DNA of 64,000 nt from Coniella vitis (GCA_011317545.1 WUJK01000002.1:744001-808000), one strand, 5' to 3'. Shown: positions 35,054 to 47,825, counted from the first letter of the stretch. The notes: a model not told the origin generated them from the sequence alone. Numbers and translations: made by a program.

Positions 35054-37882
35054 CTTGTATTGCTCTATTTTCAGTGTGTTATAATCGGCGGTATGCGTGA
35101 CGGTAAATTCAATTCCAAGAGGAAGAGAATTGGATGAACTCAAGGTGGGTAAAAGAGCAAAAGACGAGGAATGACGCTGAAATATAATGTCGAATTCTTG
35201 TATTTATGCTTATACGAACTCTCTTCGAGTCCAACGAGAGCAGACACACGCTTCTTTTATATTCATGCAAGAGCGCCAACAGCAACGCAGGCTTTGGGTG
35301 TCAATGAGAGCCCCGGGGGGGAAATATCGACCACGCAGTTACGCAAGGAGTCTCTCCACTCCACTATGACGGTATCATGGCGATAATATCAAGTACACCG
35401 CCCCAGAAGCCAGGTCGCCCGCCTACATGATGCGCACCCGGCCCTCGATCCATCTGTCCGTCCCCTCCGTTACTGGCCCTGCAACCCTGGTCACATCGCT
35501 CCAACTTTCCGCAGAATGCTCAGGAACCGCGATTGGTTCCAGCCGGAGTCTTGTCTACGGGCTACAAGGTCCGGCAGCAAGCTTCAAAATGGGCTATGCA
35601 TCACCCTTTGTCCTCTACTATGTATACGGTGCCATGGACCATAGCAAAACGCTGTCCACCCATTCGCTCGCAAACGACACAGCAGACTGCACAGTGACGC
35701 TATCAAGAAGCCTCAGGGGAAAGGCAGAAAGAACCAGAGCAACACAACACGCTCAACGACGCGCCATGCATGAATAAGCAAAGTAGCATCTGCGGCTTTT
35801 CCTTTGTCCCCAAGGTGTGGGCCAGGGCAAATCGATCTTGGAGAGTCCAGGGCCCGAAAAAAACAAACAAAAAAAAGCTTGTCTTTGCGGGTCATGCCGT
35901 GCCCTTTTTTGTTTCACGGCCCCTGTTTCTCTGGCCTGCCTGGGTTCTTCTGGATACGGACAAAGTCTACGACAGTAGTTGGAGTAAGGTTTGTCCCATA
36001 TGTCCTGACATGTGGCGGCCCTGTCTGGCTGGACGGAATCCACACTTGACGTTGACTGGGACAGATGCCGATGACGCACTTGTGCTGCAACGCTCGCTTA
36101 CGAATCCAGATTCCCATACTATACTGTCCATGTACAGGAACGCCCACTGGGGAATCTAGATTACCGGATTACCCATCAGCCATCTTGGGTCGATATGGTA
36201 TTTCTAGAAGTAAGAATCACTCGCCATCTTTGGTACTCTGCGCTATTCGCTCAAAGGAGCTTCTTCGGACTTTCGGCATTCTTGTGTGTCTTTTCAGGAA
36301 CAGTAGCCGCGGTATTTTTCCCCAGCGACCCAAAAAGGAGAGAATTCACGACAGAGTACTTACTTATTCATGTCCACTTGCCAATGACGCTATACAGATC
36401 CACTCTGATCTCCAGCCGTGTACATAGTACTGTCGTTATAGTACATGTGTAGGAAAGCATGTGAATTATCATGGGGTGTGTTCTCTTAGGAACCTGTATT
36501 TTACTTTTATACCGTAGTATGCTCCGCCTTGCTAGCCTGCAACAGACCAAGACAGAAAAACGACGACAGGGATCCAAGACAATAATGTCTCTCTCTCGCC
36601 CACGTGCAACGGCTCGGAGATAAGTACTTGGCCCTATAGACTAGGTTCATGGGTCAATATGTCTTAAACCCCGCCCTCTCAATCACCAACTGCACTATAT
36701 TGAATATCCAAAACGCCAGAATCCAGAACTAAACAAGTTCAACGTGCTGAACACCCGGCCCACTGTTTTTTGGTAACCCATTCCACGACATCCATTCATT
36801 ATATTGGTATCACAATCCATCCACCCTTCCAATCGGGCAAAAGAGAGAGACAAAAGATACTAAAAAAAAAAAAAAAGAACTCAGTTGCCCTAGCCAGGCC
36901 ACCTCTGATCCCATATCTCGCATAAAATATATATACACTTGCTTGCTTTGAAGTATATACACCGTATAGCCGAGTCCCAATCTCACCATTAGACGCACCT
37001 AGTAGCTCACCGGTATACCATAATAACATGTGATTTCCCATGAATCCCCATGCCGTGCTCATCAAGGTTGAAAAAAAAAAAAAAAAAAAGAAGAATTGAC
37101 ACAACGCACTCCATACACATTCTGATTTTTATATGCCAGTGAAAACCGCGACAAGTTACCCCGTGCGTGATACGAGAGAATAAGCAAACTGCATCACTCA
37201 ATAAGCACGCAGCAATGAGTATCACGGGCTCGTCCTCCTCCTTCGTCCCCTGGCCCCTGTTTTTCTTTTCTTCCCTTGCACAACCACCCATGAAAATTGA
37301 CCCCAATCAGGAGACTCAAAATCCCAATCACACATCATCAAATTATACTTATCCAATTTTATTATTGTTTTCTCTAAATCCATCTCCCACGCAGTACTCA
37401 CACACGCGCGCCGGGTATCACACCTCTATGTAATAAGCAACCCCCATCCGTCCAATCTTCCAAAACCAATAAAACCCATGAAAAAAGACGGGGGGGGGGA
37501 AAAAGACAAGAAAAGACAACAACAATGTTCCATAAAACATCTTGCCCCAGAATACCGAGACAAGAACACCGATACTCCACCTCTTTTGCTTGTCTGCATA
37601 TGCGCACCAAACATGTTTCTTTGTATGTGTGCACATTGGCAGTCTGGCAAGCCAGTGGAGGGCCCCCCATCCTCTGCCACCCTTGCCTTTCATCCACCCA
37701 TGCGGACCCACGGCGTCACGTCAAACATTATATAAAAAAAAAGGAATAGGAATCAAGCTTGTAAAAGCAAAAAAAGAGTAAACCACCCACAGCCCCCACT
37801 GCAGCACAGACAGATTGGGTTCTAGAACCTGCACGCAGTATCTTGTTTCCTTCTTTTCCTCAATCTTCTTCATCTTTTTGTT
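35054..37882. other. Intergenic, 2.8 kb gap
   Basis: No supported gene between the GMC start and the 3' end of the b5 reductase gene. It contains two 9-mer copies (35616, 36421), an A14 tract near 36860-36874 and an A19 tract near 37070-37088. Overlapping short ORFs at 37398-37781 look random. Confidence 0.45.
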
Positions 37883-39380
37883 CTAAAAAGAAAAGACCTG
37901 GTCCGTCATCTTGGACGCGGTAGCAGGCTTCTCGTACCCCAGCTCCACTAATGCCTTTTTCGCGGCATTCACCATCCCGGGCGGTCCACACAGTAGCACT
38001 TTGGACCCTCCAGGCAGCGCAGGGTCGGGAAATTGTTGCGCCATCAAGTCCTTTGTGACATATCCCCTTCCGTACGCCCATCCCTCTGGCGGGCTGTCGA
38101 GCAGGTAGTATATCTTGAGGTTCGCCGGGTACCGTCTCGCAAACGACTCGAGTTCCTCGCGCAGGAGAATATCCTCTTCGGTGCGGTTGGCGTAGATGAG
38201 GCTCACCTCGGTTGTGTCCTTGGGGTCCTCGCAGATGGCGCGAATCAGCTGGTACATGGGCGTGATGCCTGTGCCGCCTGCCAGCATGCCAATCTTTTTG
38301 CAGAGGCCGCGCTTGTAGCGCATGGCGCCCTTGGGGCCGCGGAAGAGCACTTCGTCGCCCACAGACAGGTTCGCGAGATACTTGCCTGTCAGCTGGCCGT
38401 CGGGGTACACCTTGATGATGAGGTCTAGAATGCCCTTGTCGGCATTGTTCGACACGGGCGTGTAGGACCGCTGCACCGTGGCACCGTCAATGGTGGCCTT
38501 GATGGCAACGTGCTGCCCAATGGGCAGGCCGAGAACCGTGTCTGGCGTGGGGAGCTCAAAAACAAGCCGGTAGACGTTGGGTGCGACCAGCTCCTTCTTG
38601 ACCAGGGGCAGAGGGTGGAAGGTCTGAGGGTCCAGCCAGCCCCTCGCCAGGAGGGGGTCAGGCTTCGCTATCCGTGGGATCTTCTTGTGCGGGGCGTGGC
38701 GCTGCAGGAAACCGTCCATGCTAATCAGCTGGGAGAATCTGCGAGCGCCCCAGCCGCCTACGAGGAGCGCCAGGGCGGAAGCCATGATGAAGCCCTCGAC
38801 GAAGCCAACGCCAGCGGTTGTGCCGGTCGCACCAGGTCGTGCAAAACGGGTGCTGAGAAGCTGTGATAGTGCCGACAAGTCTGCTTTTCGGAGGCCAAAG
38901 GCAGCACCGGTCAAGGCGCCGAGGGTAACCACGGTGCCGCCGACAACAGCTGGCACGCTGCTGCTGCTACTGGCGGCCTTGGTAGGTGCGACGGCCTTCA
39001 CTGTCACGCGAACGGCTTTGGAGACGGCCGGTGTTTTGCTACCGCCCTTGAGCTTTCCGATACGGTACGCAGCCATGATTTCTTCGGCGTCCTCTGAGTG
39101 GCCAGCATCGTCAAAAGCCTGCGTTCCGTCCTTTCCCGCCACATCCACCAGGATGTCCACGCCACCTGGGTGGTCGTCCAGGTATTTGGTCAGGTCGTAT
39201 ACTGGTTTCACAAGGTTAGCTTCATGCCTCTTTTTGTTTTTGTTTTTTCTTCTTCCTTTTTGTAACACTTCATTTCCCGAAGGATTTCCACTTACCCTCA
39301 CCCCGAATGGTCATCCAGCAGTCATCTCGCTGGTTGTGCGCCGCCACCTCCTTGGTGGTGAACTCTGTTTCAGCAGCCAT
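37883..39380 (-). CDS. Cytochrome b5 / NADH-cytochrome b5 reductase fusion
   Basis: Two exons, 39380..39296 and 39201..37883, give 467 aa. The 94-nt intron lies inside the cytochrome b5 domain; the join gives TIRGEVYDLTKYLDDHPGG. The heme ligand histidines are in DDHPGG and AGHSEDAEE, so the b5 domain (about 5-80) looks functional. A low-complexity Ala/Val linker and two hydrophobic segments (about 118-140 and 170-192) precede the ferredoxin-reductase domain (about 225-467), with the FAD motif RSYTPVSN, the NADH motif GGTGITPMYQL and CGPPGMVNAAKKAL. The C-terminal Phe (QVFSF) is typical of b5 reductases. It should move electrons from NADH to b5-dependent desaturases, sterol enzymes or P450s at a membrane. 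Confidence 0.92.
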
Positions 39381-40775
39381 GATCAGGATATGGTGAATAG
39401 GCTGGTGGGATCACAAGCCTGAAGTGTTTGTGGTGTGTTGTGCTGGAGTTCCTCTCTTCCTCAAAAACAGCGGCCCTCTCCCATCTCTCCCGTCGCGACG
39501 GCTGGCGTGGGCCAGCTTATAAGGGCAAACGCGCGGAGCCACCACGATGACTTTAAGGGGCCATCTCATTGCTTGGAGCATTTCGTTGTGTGCGCGCAGG
39601 CTCGAATCAGGAAGACCCATATTAAAATCGCAGGGTCAGGCCAGGCCATACATAGTACGTATGATTTGGCTTTCTGCTAGCGGGCCGCCGAGGCTCTGCG
39701 GGCCCTGGCCGTTGGCCCCGAAACGCCACACAAATGCCGAGGTCCATCGGTCGCGAGGCTAAGGCCAGCAGGGCCAGCAAGCGTTGTAGCAAGTACTATG
39801 TACCGCGCTGTGTCATTCCGACGTGGCTTTTTGACGGCTGTCTCGCTTGAAGGCGCTACTACTATGCTGAACCCAAAATCCACACAGAACCGCAGCGTGG
39901 GACTCGGCAAACCAACTACCGATGGTCTGGCAGAGCCTCATCTTCGGACACTCTGCTCGCCACGAGGCTGAGAATATGTGCGCTCCTGCCTGCTCTGGGG
40001 TTTGCACACGTTTGTGTCCTCTGTCCTTGTCCTTGTCCTTATCCTATCCGTCCTCGTCTTGGAGCTCCATAGCCCTTCGCGAGACATGGTATCGACAAAC
40101 TTGTGGGATGGAGGGGGGGGGCTCCGGTACAATCTCCCAAAAGGGTCGGGATTTTTTTCAACTCCGGACCGGGCTACCGAGGCATCTCAGAGTTTATTAT
40201 CCACCGGCATTGTGCGATTCCACCCCCAAGCATATTTTAGCGGGTCGATCTTCTCAACATGCTCTGTGTCTCGCCCTGACCGAGATAAGAGCCGCGTAGG
40301 AAAAAAATAAAACCAAAAACCAAACCACAATTTTGACTTGGTACCTCGTCTGATACATAGTACAGACACCGATGAACCGCGCTTCATTTTTGCGCCGAGG
40401 CAAGTGGACCTGAAATGACGCCCCCAGCCTTGCTTGCGTAGAGGCCAAAGTGCTTGCAATGCGCGAAGTCTGTCGGTTCCGTGTTTTTGAGCTGGTCGTG
40501 ATTAGGATAGTCTCGCCCCTGAGTCGCTGGTCGACTCCCCCATCATGATCCATTTGCAGTCCCTTTTAAATACCACAGTCGTGCCTCCAGCGTCGCCTAC
40601 TAAGATGCTGAAATAATACCCACCCTCATAATCCGTGTACAACCACAACGATCGACTTGTTGACTTGGCTGTTGAACAAGTTGAACTTTCCCTCTTGGTG
40701 TTTTCCCACTGCCACCAAATCATTAGTCACGACTATCGGCAGTTTATATCGCCACAAACTCTCCATCAGATCAAC
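39381..40775. promoter_or_regulatory. Divergent intergenic region, b5 reductase / P450
   Basis: About 1.4 kb between divergent starts. It holds three copies of the 9-mer TACATAGTA/TACTATGTA (39649, 39794, 40354), the highest local density in the window. No gene is supported within it. Confidence 0.5.
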
Positions 40776-42510
40776 ATGCGTCCAACAACGTCGACAATAT
40801 CGTTTCACTTCCTAGGAGAAGATGTCTCCACCGCGCGAGAAGTTGAGGTGCCCTCCTCGATAGACGAGGCAGGTTTGAAGCAGTTGGTCGCATCGCACTT
40901 TGCGATTGTCGAGCCTCAAGGTTTGCACAACCCCCCCACTTCAACCGATTTGAGCGTTGATTAGTCGTGCTAACTAACCATTTCCAGGCATCGCATTTGT
41001 TCAAGACTCTGAAGCCTTGATTACTGTGGCTGACGTCCTCGATGCCACTGGCCCTGTTGCCATCACAATCGATGGAAAGGCGGTCCGTGAAGTTCCTGGA
41101 CCCAAGGGCCTCCCATATGTGGGCAACTACCTCGAGGTGTTCCCAGACCACTTGGGCAACCACGCGCGCCTATTCGAAAAGTACGGTCCCTTGTTCAAGA
41201 CCACCAACATGGGAACCGTCAACTACTTCACCAACGACCCTGCGCTGGCGACAATCGTCTTCACCGAGTCCGACTTTTTCAGTAAAGACATAATACAAGG
41301 GCACCCGCTGTTCCCCATCAAGAACCAAGAGGCGGGTGTGTTCACGAGCGATACCAAGACAGAGGAGTGGCGGGTCTCCCACAAGTTCCTGCCGCCCTTC
41401 TTTGGGCCCAAGGCGGTCCGGCATTACGCACCGACCATGAACAAGACGGTCGAGAGTGCCTTTGCCGTCTTTGACGAGCTGGCGGACCGAGACGAGGCCT
41501 GGAATGTATACCCATATATGACGAAGCTGGGCTCGCAAGCCGTCGGAAAGCTCATCTTGGGCATGGATTTCCAGCACTTTTCTGCTGTGGATGCCCCACC
41601 TCACGAGATGGTCCGCCTGATTGCCGAGTCGCTGGAGCTGATGAAGAAGATCACGAGTTTGCCCGCTTGGTATGCAAAGATGCCGTTTGGCGACCCGGAC
41701 AGACTGCGCAAGATCAGAGAACGTATGGAGCGCATCTTCATGGACATCATGGAGAATGCCTCGCGCGGTGTTGAGGACTTGGAGCTGCAGGAGGCTGCTC
41801 TGCAAGCCGAGAACATGATCGACTACCTGGTGCGTGCCACCGACAATGCTGGCAACAAGATGCCACCCAACAAGTGCTGGCAACCGCTGGTTGTCGCTAC
41901 CGGTGCAGGCTTCACCACGACCAGCTCGCTCATATCGTGGCTCATCTACTCCCTCGTCAGCTACCCAGGCATGCAGGAGCGCCTGCTGCAGGAGCTGGTC
42001 GACCACGGTTTCACTGACGATACGGTGGTGACCGATGAGCTGACGTCAAAGTTAACCTTTTTGGACCACTTTATCAAGGAGACGCAACGGCGCCACAACC
42101 CATCTTTCCAACCGGGACGCACCGCGCAGTGCGACCTGGTGCTTCCAGGAGGATACAAGATCCCCAAGGACAGTATTGTCATCCCATCTCTGCACCAGAT
42201 CCACAACAGCCCCAAGATCTGGGGTAACCCAGCCGAGTTTGACCCGGACCGGTGGGACACGGAGCGGGTCAAGAACCGACCGCGCAACTCGTACATACCC
42301 TTTGCCACGGGCCAGCGCATGTGCATCGGCTTCAACTTTGCTCTGATGGAGGCGCGCATCTTCCTCACCAAGCTGGTGTGGCGCTACGAGTTCTCGCTTG
42401 CCACCGAGGGCGCCATTGACTATGACCCTCAGTTCCAGCTGATCCGCCCGACAAACCTGTATGTCCGCGCCGAGCGGAGAGTCAAGTGGCCACCAAGGAG
42501 CGACCTGTAG
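40776..42510 (+). CDS. Cytochrome P450 with an atypical soluble N-terminal extension
   Basis: Two exons, 40776..40920 and 40988..42510, give 555 aa. The 67-nt intron has donor GTTTGC, a GCTAAC branch and CAG; the join reads VEPQGIAFVQDSEAL. Residues 1-95 have no hydrophobic anchor; they read as alternating strands (TISFHFLGEDV, VEVPSSIDEAGLKQLVASHF, VAITIDGKAV), suggesting a small folded domain. The catalytic domain starts at PGPKGLPYVGNYLEV. The I-helix motif is AGFTTTSS; ExxR is ETQR (Glu413/Arg416); then FDPDRWD and the heme loop FATGQRMCIG with Cys494. All core motifs are intact, so it is probably active. Loss of the usual ER anchor implies a cytosolic or peripheral location. Substrate and CYP family are not assigned. 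Confidence 0.92.
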
Positions 42511-43797
42511 AGGCGGATAATTTTCATATAGAGGCGGAACGGCGTTGCATGGAGCAAGATAGAATAATACCCAGCTGTATAATGCGATTCGATTTCATTT
42601 CCTCTTGAATGCCCTTTGCCTTCGAAGGTATGCTGTTCCGCGGCTGCGATGTCGGTGCAATAAAGCAGAACCATGGTCCTCGACCGCCAGTACATAACAA
42701 CATTGTGAGAGTGGATGCGTAATAACGTAACAACGTCCGTTATAATATGATTATGCAGCGTGCTGAAGATACGCTCAAGAAGTTCCAAGACAGCCGTGGT
42801 TGTGATCGGAAAGGCACTTACGACGCTAAGCTAGCACCCGTGCGAAATTTATCACGGGTAGCTGCGACAAAGAGCAACAGCGGCTGACGTAACACTACAC
42901 CTGGGTTCCAAAACGGCATTGGCGGCCAGCCCGCGCGGCTTCCTATCGAGAACCTTGCTTGGTAATCTGTGAAGGTTTGAATACTTCTCTGTAACATGGT
43001 GTATGCTTTTGCACGTCCGCTGACGGACGAGGCTGCGGCAGCAAAGGGCACAAACACAATTGAAACATAGCATGTACATAGTCCATTGGTAGGGTACTTA
43101 TACTAGCGCCGAGATACCTGATCTCCTAGTGCAGTGGCTGCGCACCAAGGCGTCAATCGGGCGGCACGGTCCGTACCTCAAGTGCCAGCGCATGTACCTC
43201 GGCACAAGAATCTTTGGTTATCTCTGAACATGCACAAAGGCCATGGATGCCCATCAGCGTTCACCACTTGCGTAACGTGGGCCGCCGACACTACAGTATA
43301 AGAGATTGAGGCAAGGACGCATATCACACCAAAGCATAGCAGAGATAGCATGGGCCAATACACCAAATGCAGCCATTCCTTTTTAAGCCTCCATTGCTAT
43401 GCCGACCAACATGAACATGATCAGACCGTCCTGAATGCTGAAGGGGTAAATCAATCCACTTCCCATAATTCATACCACATAAAGCCCATCACAACTAGTC
43501 ATTAAGTAATACGAGGGCAGCCTACTAGCCTTCCTGGCATAGCTTAAGAAAAGGCCATTCATCGTCCCCAATTTTGACGAAATCAGTCGATGACTGACAA
43601 TTGCCGCCAACGCGTTCTACAAATCTTGGCCATGTGGCGTGGATCTCGGGTCCCTCAGTATGCACTGGCACGTTTGCATGGTGTTGTACATGGCTGCTTC
43701 GAGTGCGGCGGCTGCGGCGACGTCGAGGTTGCGATTTGATGCCCGCCACCCCAGATTGCTGTGCATCACGCCGTCGGCGGTAGGAGCATTGCGCCAC
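42511..43797. other. Intergenic, P450 to YAG7-like gene
   Basis: About 1.3 kb between two convergent genes. No repeat, RNA gene or supported ORF is seen. Confidence 0.45.
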
Positions 43798-45438
43798 CTA
43801 GGACGATCCCACATTCTCTTCACGGCGGAAACCGCTTCCCCGGGGGCCGCCTCGAGGGCCGCCACGTCCACGACTTCGGTGACCGTCGCCACGGAAGCCG
43901 CCACGTCCGCGGTGGTGGCCTCCACGGCCACCCCGTGGTCCTCCTCCTTCACGGTCTCCACGGCCACGGTTCCGCTGCACAGATTGGAAACCGTCATTCT
44001 GGTCAGTGGAAGGGGTAGTAGCGGTAGGCTCGGGGTGGTCGTCGGCCCACGACTGAGCGTTGGCTTCCGCCGGAGCAGCATTGGGCGCTGTCTCGGTAGC
44101 AGGGGTCTCAGCAGGCTTCTGAACCTCGACCCACTCCTGAGAAGCGACAAAGTCATCGGCCAGATCCGGGGAGTTCTCGGCCGCAGCATTGGCTGCATTA
44201 TCATCGACATATGTGTTTGGAATCGACGTCTCGCCCTCTGCAGAGGCTTCGGCGGCGGCTGGGCCGTTCGTCAAGGGGGTATCGGTTCCGGCATCGATCT
44301 CGGTGAGGCCAGCGTGGGCAACAGTCGGGTCAGTCTGGACCAATCGAGGCGACTCAGTGGTAGGGGCAGGCTCGGCTTCGGGCTCCTCTGCAGAGAGCTC
44401 GGGCGGGTTAGGCGCGGCAGCGGCGATGACTTGTTCCTTGATGGTTGCATCTGTATCAAATCAGTATTTTGGTGCGGCAAAAGTATCATCAAGGGTTTGC
44501 CTATACATACAAGTCACGTTCAGAGGCTCACCGGCCACACTGATGGTTGTGTCGTCTGTGCCCTGGTATAGCTTGACCATGGATGCAACAGCGGCCGAGT
44601 CTCCACCGTAAACGCTGGCCAGAATGCCCTCGTTGGCCTTGTCCAAGTCCTCCTCAGATCCAGGAGCCTCGCTGCGTCTATGGGCAACGAGACGGAGGAA
44701 CTGAGACAGGATCAGGAACGCGTCTTCGACAGTCTTCTTGGTCTCAGCCTCAGCCTGCTGCTTGACCTCGGCGATAGCCTCCGCCGTCTCCTTCTCAAAC
44801 TTCTCAATCAATTTCTTCTCCGTGTCAGACTTGGTCGAAGCAGCAATAGCGCGCCATTCCTCATCGAGCTTTTGGACCTGAACAAGCTGCTCCTCGTAGC
44901 GTGCAAGGTCGGCCTCAAGAGTGGGCTTGCTGTCGACTTGTCGCTTCTGGTCGGCGTTGATGATTTTGGAAGAAATGAGTTGGTCGATCGTCTTGTCCTT
45001 GTTTTCTTGAATCAAGGCTTGGGTCTTGGCGGCGTTGGACTATTGGTCAAGACGCGATCATTAGCGGCGCATTCAATCTTTGTGCAGCTGATGGGAAGTA
45101 AGGCTGAGGACGACAGATGGAAGGTCAGCCGGGTTGGAGCTCGACTCACAATCTTCTTGCTCGTGTTGCGAATGTTCCTGTGAACAAGGCCTTGTTAGAC
45201 TGCACAGCTTATATTACCGTCAGCACCGTGGCTAGACGTACTTCTTCAATTCGCGGATGTAAGCATTCTCGGTGGCCTCGTTGGAGCCGGTCACAGAGCC
45301 AGCCTTCTCAGGCGACGTAGGGCCAGGAGACTCGATGTGCTCGGAGGCGGAGGCGGCAGCAGCAGCCTTGGCCTTCTTCTTCTTGGCCGTCTTGGACTCG
45401 GCCTGGGCCGGGGGGTTCTGCACAGGTGAAGCAGGCAT
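43798..45438 (-). CDS. YAG7-like protein with a C-terminal RGG box
   Basis: Four exons: 45438..45242, 45177..45150, 45039..44511 and 44450..43798, giving 468 aa. One exon is only 28 nt. Each junction keeps frame and gives ELKKNIRNTSKKISNAAK. The N-terminus is Lys/Ala-rich (KTAKKKKAKAAAAA). Residues about 50-240 are mostly charged helix matching the fungal YAG7-type dimerisation region, including ALIQENKDKTIDQLI. The C-terminal third is Ala/Pro/Glu-rich, and the last 60 residues are an RG/RGG box (RGGRGGHHRGRGGFRGDG), a common RNA-binding or arginine-methylation substrate. Precise function is unknown; the RGG box suggests RNA or ribosome association, which is inference. Confidence 0.8.
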
Positions 45439-46398
45439 GCTGAACGGAGGAGGAGTGTTCAGGGCACGATGAAGTAGGGTGCGGTAATCTGATCGAGCTG
45501 GTCGGCAGGTCGTGAGTCGCGGACAATGACGTCCTGATTACTCGCAAGGGTGCTGTACAGCAGACAATGTAGGAAGGGAGGAAAAGAAGATGCTTAGTAG
45601 GCAGTAATAGTGCTGTAGGATAGACCACGAGTTGCTGTGATCGATGGAGGAGGGGATCACGCCAAGGATGGGTTGTTTTAGGTGTAGCAGGGAGAACGTT
45701 TGCGCGCTGCGTCCAGCTGGACTACTATGTATAGGTTATGGGCAGGCTCGCAAGGTAGCAATGAGAGGCGTAGGAAATTTTGGCTGGACGGCAGGCAAAA
45801 GACAAAGGAAAAGCAACTACGTAGGTGGCCCGTGCCAGCCTAGCATCTGCACCCGCATCTGCGCGACACCATTTTTGAGCTGCCGCCCCCGGACAAGGTA
45901 CCTCGTGCTTATTCTCTTCCTACCGAAACCTTGCGAAACCTACTACTACTATATGCAGACGGTTGCAAGCCATGCAATTACAACACCGGAGCAAAGGAAA
46001 CGGCAAGATATTGCCAATCGAACATGTTGTCTAAAGCTGTAGTCACTGAGTTCCTTTGTGCTATTCATGTAGTCAATCCGTGGACTGTTTGTACTTTTTG
46101 GCTTGTTTGGTGAATTGTATGGGGCCGATATGGACCGTGACAGCTTCAAGTTGCCCCACTAAGGCCACGGTTGCCGTGGTATTGAAACATTGACGAGCAT
46201 CCATATAATCCCGCATCCGTGAATAGTATCGCGCATAGAGGCTTTGTCAACAATCAGACTGGCCACCCACTAGAAGTCCACCTTAGATTCTGGAGTGCGT
46301 CTAACATTTTCCCTAGGGTATTCGGTTGACCTTTGGGAGGCAGCATGCGGCCACGTGCTTCTTGGAGCCCATGCACGTTATTGCCAGTTCCGTCTTCA
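45439..46398. other. Intergenic, YAG7-like promoter
   Basis: About 960 bp; one 9-mer TACTATGTA at 45723. The region from about 45930 to the CENP-W stop at 46399 shows no coding features. Confidence 0.45.
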
Positions 46399-46848
46399 TC
46401 AACCCTTGAATCTCGCAAGTGTGTCCTGAGGTTGGACACAGTCAGTTTATTTGATCCGCAGTATAGCTGGCTGATGGCGCGCCCGCTTACCCCAGTGACC
46501 TTCTTGACGCTTCTGGCTGTGATGCCTCGCTCGCCACCTTGCTTGGACTCAATGGCCGCCTCCTTGATCAGGCTGTAACAAGTTCAACATTAGCAATCCA
46601 AAACATATACTTTGGTCATTTTGTCGCGCGATTCCGCAATCCCTACGTTTGCATGAAGAGCGCATAATCAAGGAACATCTGCCATCAACAACCAAAACAG
46701 TCAGCGCTGGTGCCAACATTGACGCGTCAAAACCACGCGACGATGCACTAACCAAGATATCGACATTCTTGCTGAGGCTGCGGCCAGAGTGCGCCTTGAC
46801 AATCTTCTTGACAGTTCCCCGCGGGTACGGCTTCTGCCCTGGCGCCAT
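46399..46848 (-). CDS. Centromere protein CENP-W homolog (histone fold)
   Basis: Four exons: 46848..46753, 46678..46647, 46572..46491 and 46425..46399, giving only 78 aa. The three introns use donors GTTAGT, GTAGGG and GTAAGC, and the exons are 96, 32, 82 and 27 nt. The join gives MAPGQKPYPRGTVKKIVKAH, then SKNVDILMFLDYALFMQTLI, EAAIESKQGGERGITARSVK and KVTGDTLARFKG. This matches the short CENP-W histone fold. CENP-W pairs with CENP-T (yeast Wip1-Cnn1) in the CCAN kinetochore complex, linking centromeric DNA to the outer kinetochore. The N-terminal basic tail contacts DNA. Its tiny exons make it easy for gene finders to miss. Confidence 0.88.
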
Positions 46849-47218
46849 TTCGTTAAATCTGAATGTGGCACATGAAGCAACTTGACGGGCGCGGCGCAGC
46901 GATGAAGTTGTATGTAAATACGGCGGCGGTGTTATCGTTGTTGCTGGCCAGGGCCCCTTGTTGACTTCCGAATTGGGGACAACAGCTGGAGCTGCGAAAG
47001 TACCCATGTACCTGCCAGTCTAACAGTGCGCGCCAGCGCTACTGTGTATTCGGCACCAACCATAGGGCTCTCTCTAGATACTGTGCCACTGCACCGTCCC
47101 CGCCATTAGCCCCGATATTTCTCCAGGAAAGTGCCCAACAGCTTGCATTTGCAACTGTTGCTACAACTTGAAGCCTCACTTTGACAACTGCCCATCCTCT
47201 ATCACGGCGACAGACAAG
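46849..47218. promoter_or_regulatory. Divergent promoter, CENP-W / prefoldin 4
   Basis: 370 bp between two divergent starts. I recognise no TATA box or repeat. Confidence 0.45.
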
Positions 47219-47825
47219 ATGCAGCGACGTATGGTAAGTGCACCATATCATCGGGCTGGTCGCTGAAGTCGAGCTAACCTTCACCTGCGCAGTTGACGAA
47301 AGAGGACGAGCAGTCCGTCGGTGACGAAGTCGAAGTCAGGAGAGAAGACCAGGACAAGATCAACAAGTTCTCCCGGTTACACCAGCGGGAGCTCAAGTAC
47401 GAGGAAGAGCTCAAGGTCAAGAACGTACGCCACACTACGGCATGCTCACGACTCTCTTTACCGCGTCTATCGCTGACGGGCCAATACAGAAGGAAAAGGA
47501 GGAACTGGACGACGTAACGATGGAGCTAGAACTCGCCGATGAAGACGACAAGATCCCGTTAGTCCACAGCCTACCACGGTCTTGCGTTCCCAAAACCTGT
47601 TGCTGATATGACGTATTTTTACCCCTCGACAGCTATAAGATTGGCGACTCCTTCTTCCACGTCACCGTCGCACAAGCGCAGGAGATGCTCGGCAACGGCA
47701 CAACACAGATCGATGAGGACATTTCGCAGCTCGAAGACAAGCTCAACACCGCCCGCGAAGAAATGTCGCAGTTAAAGGTTGAGCTGTACGCGCGCTTTGG
47801 AAGGAGCATCAACCTAGAGACATAA
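47219..47825 (+). CDS. GIM3: Prefoldin subunit 4 (GIM3)
   Basis: Four exons: 47219..47233 (five codons, MQRRM), 47293..47424, 47490..47557 and 47633..47825, giving 135 aa. The joins read MQRRMLTKEDEQSVGDEVEV, EELKVKNKEKEELDDVTMEL and DEDDKIPYKIGDSFFHV. The layout is that of beta-class prefoldin: an N-terminal coiled helix (about 10-60), the hairpin-forming block YKIGDSFFHVTVAQAQEML, and a C-terminal helix ending LKVELYARFGRSINLE. Prefoldin holds nascent actin and tubulin for the CCT chaperonin in the cytosol. The length is normal for the family. Confidence 0.92.

Noticed and set aside
41170..42006. 278-codon open frame on -
   Set aside because: Antisense to the P450 catalytic domain.
43639..44571. 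310-codon open frame on +
   Set aside because: Antisense to the RGG and acidic region of the YAG7-like gene; low-complexity translation.
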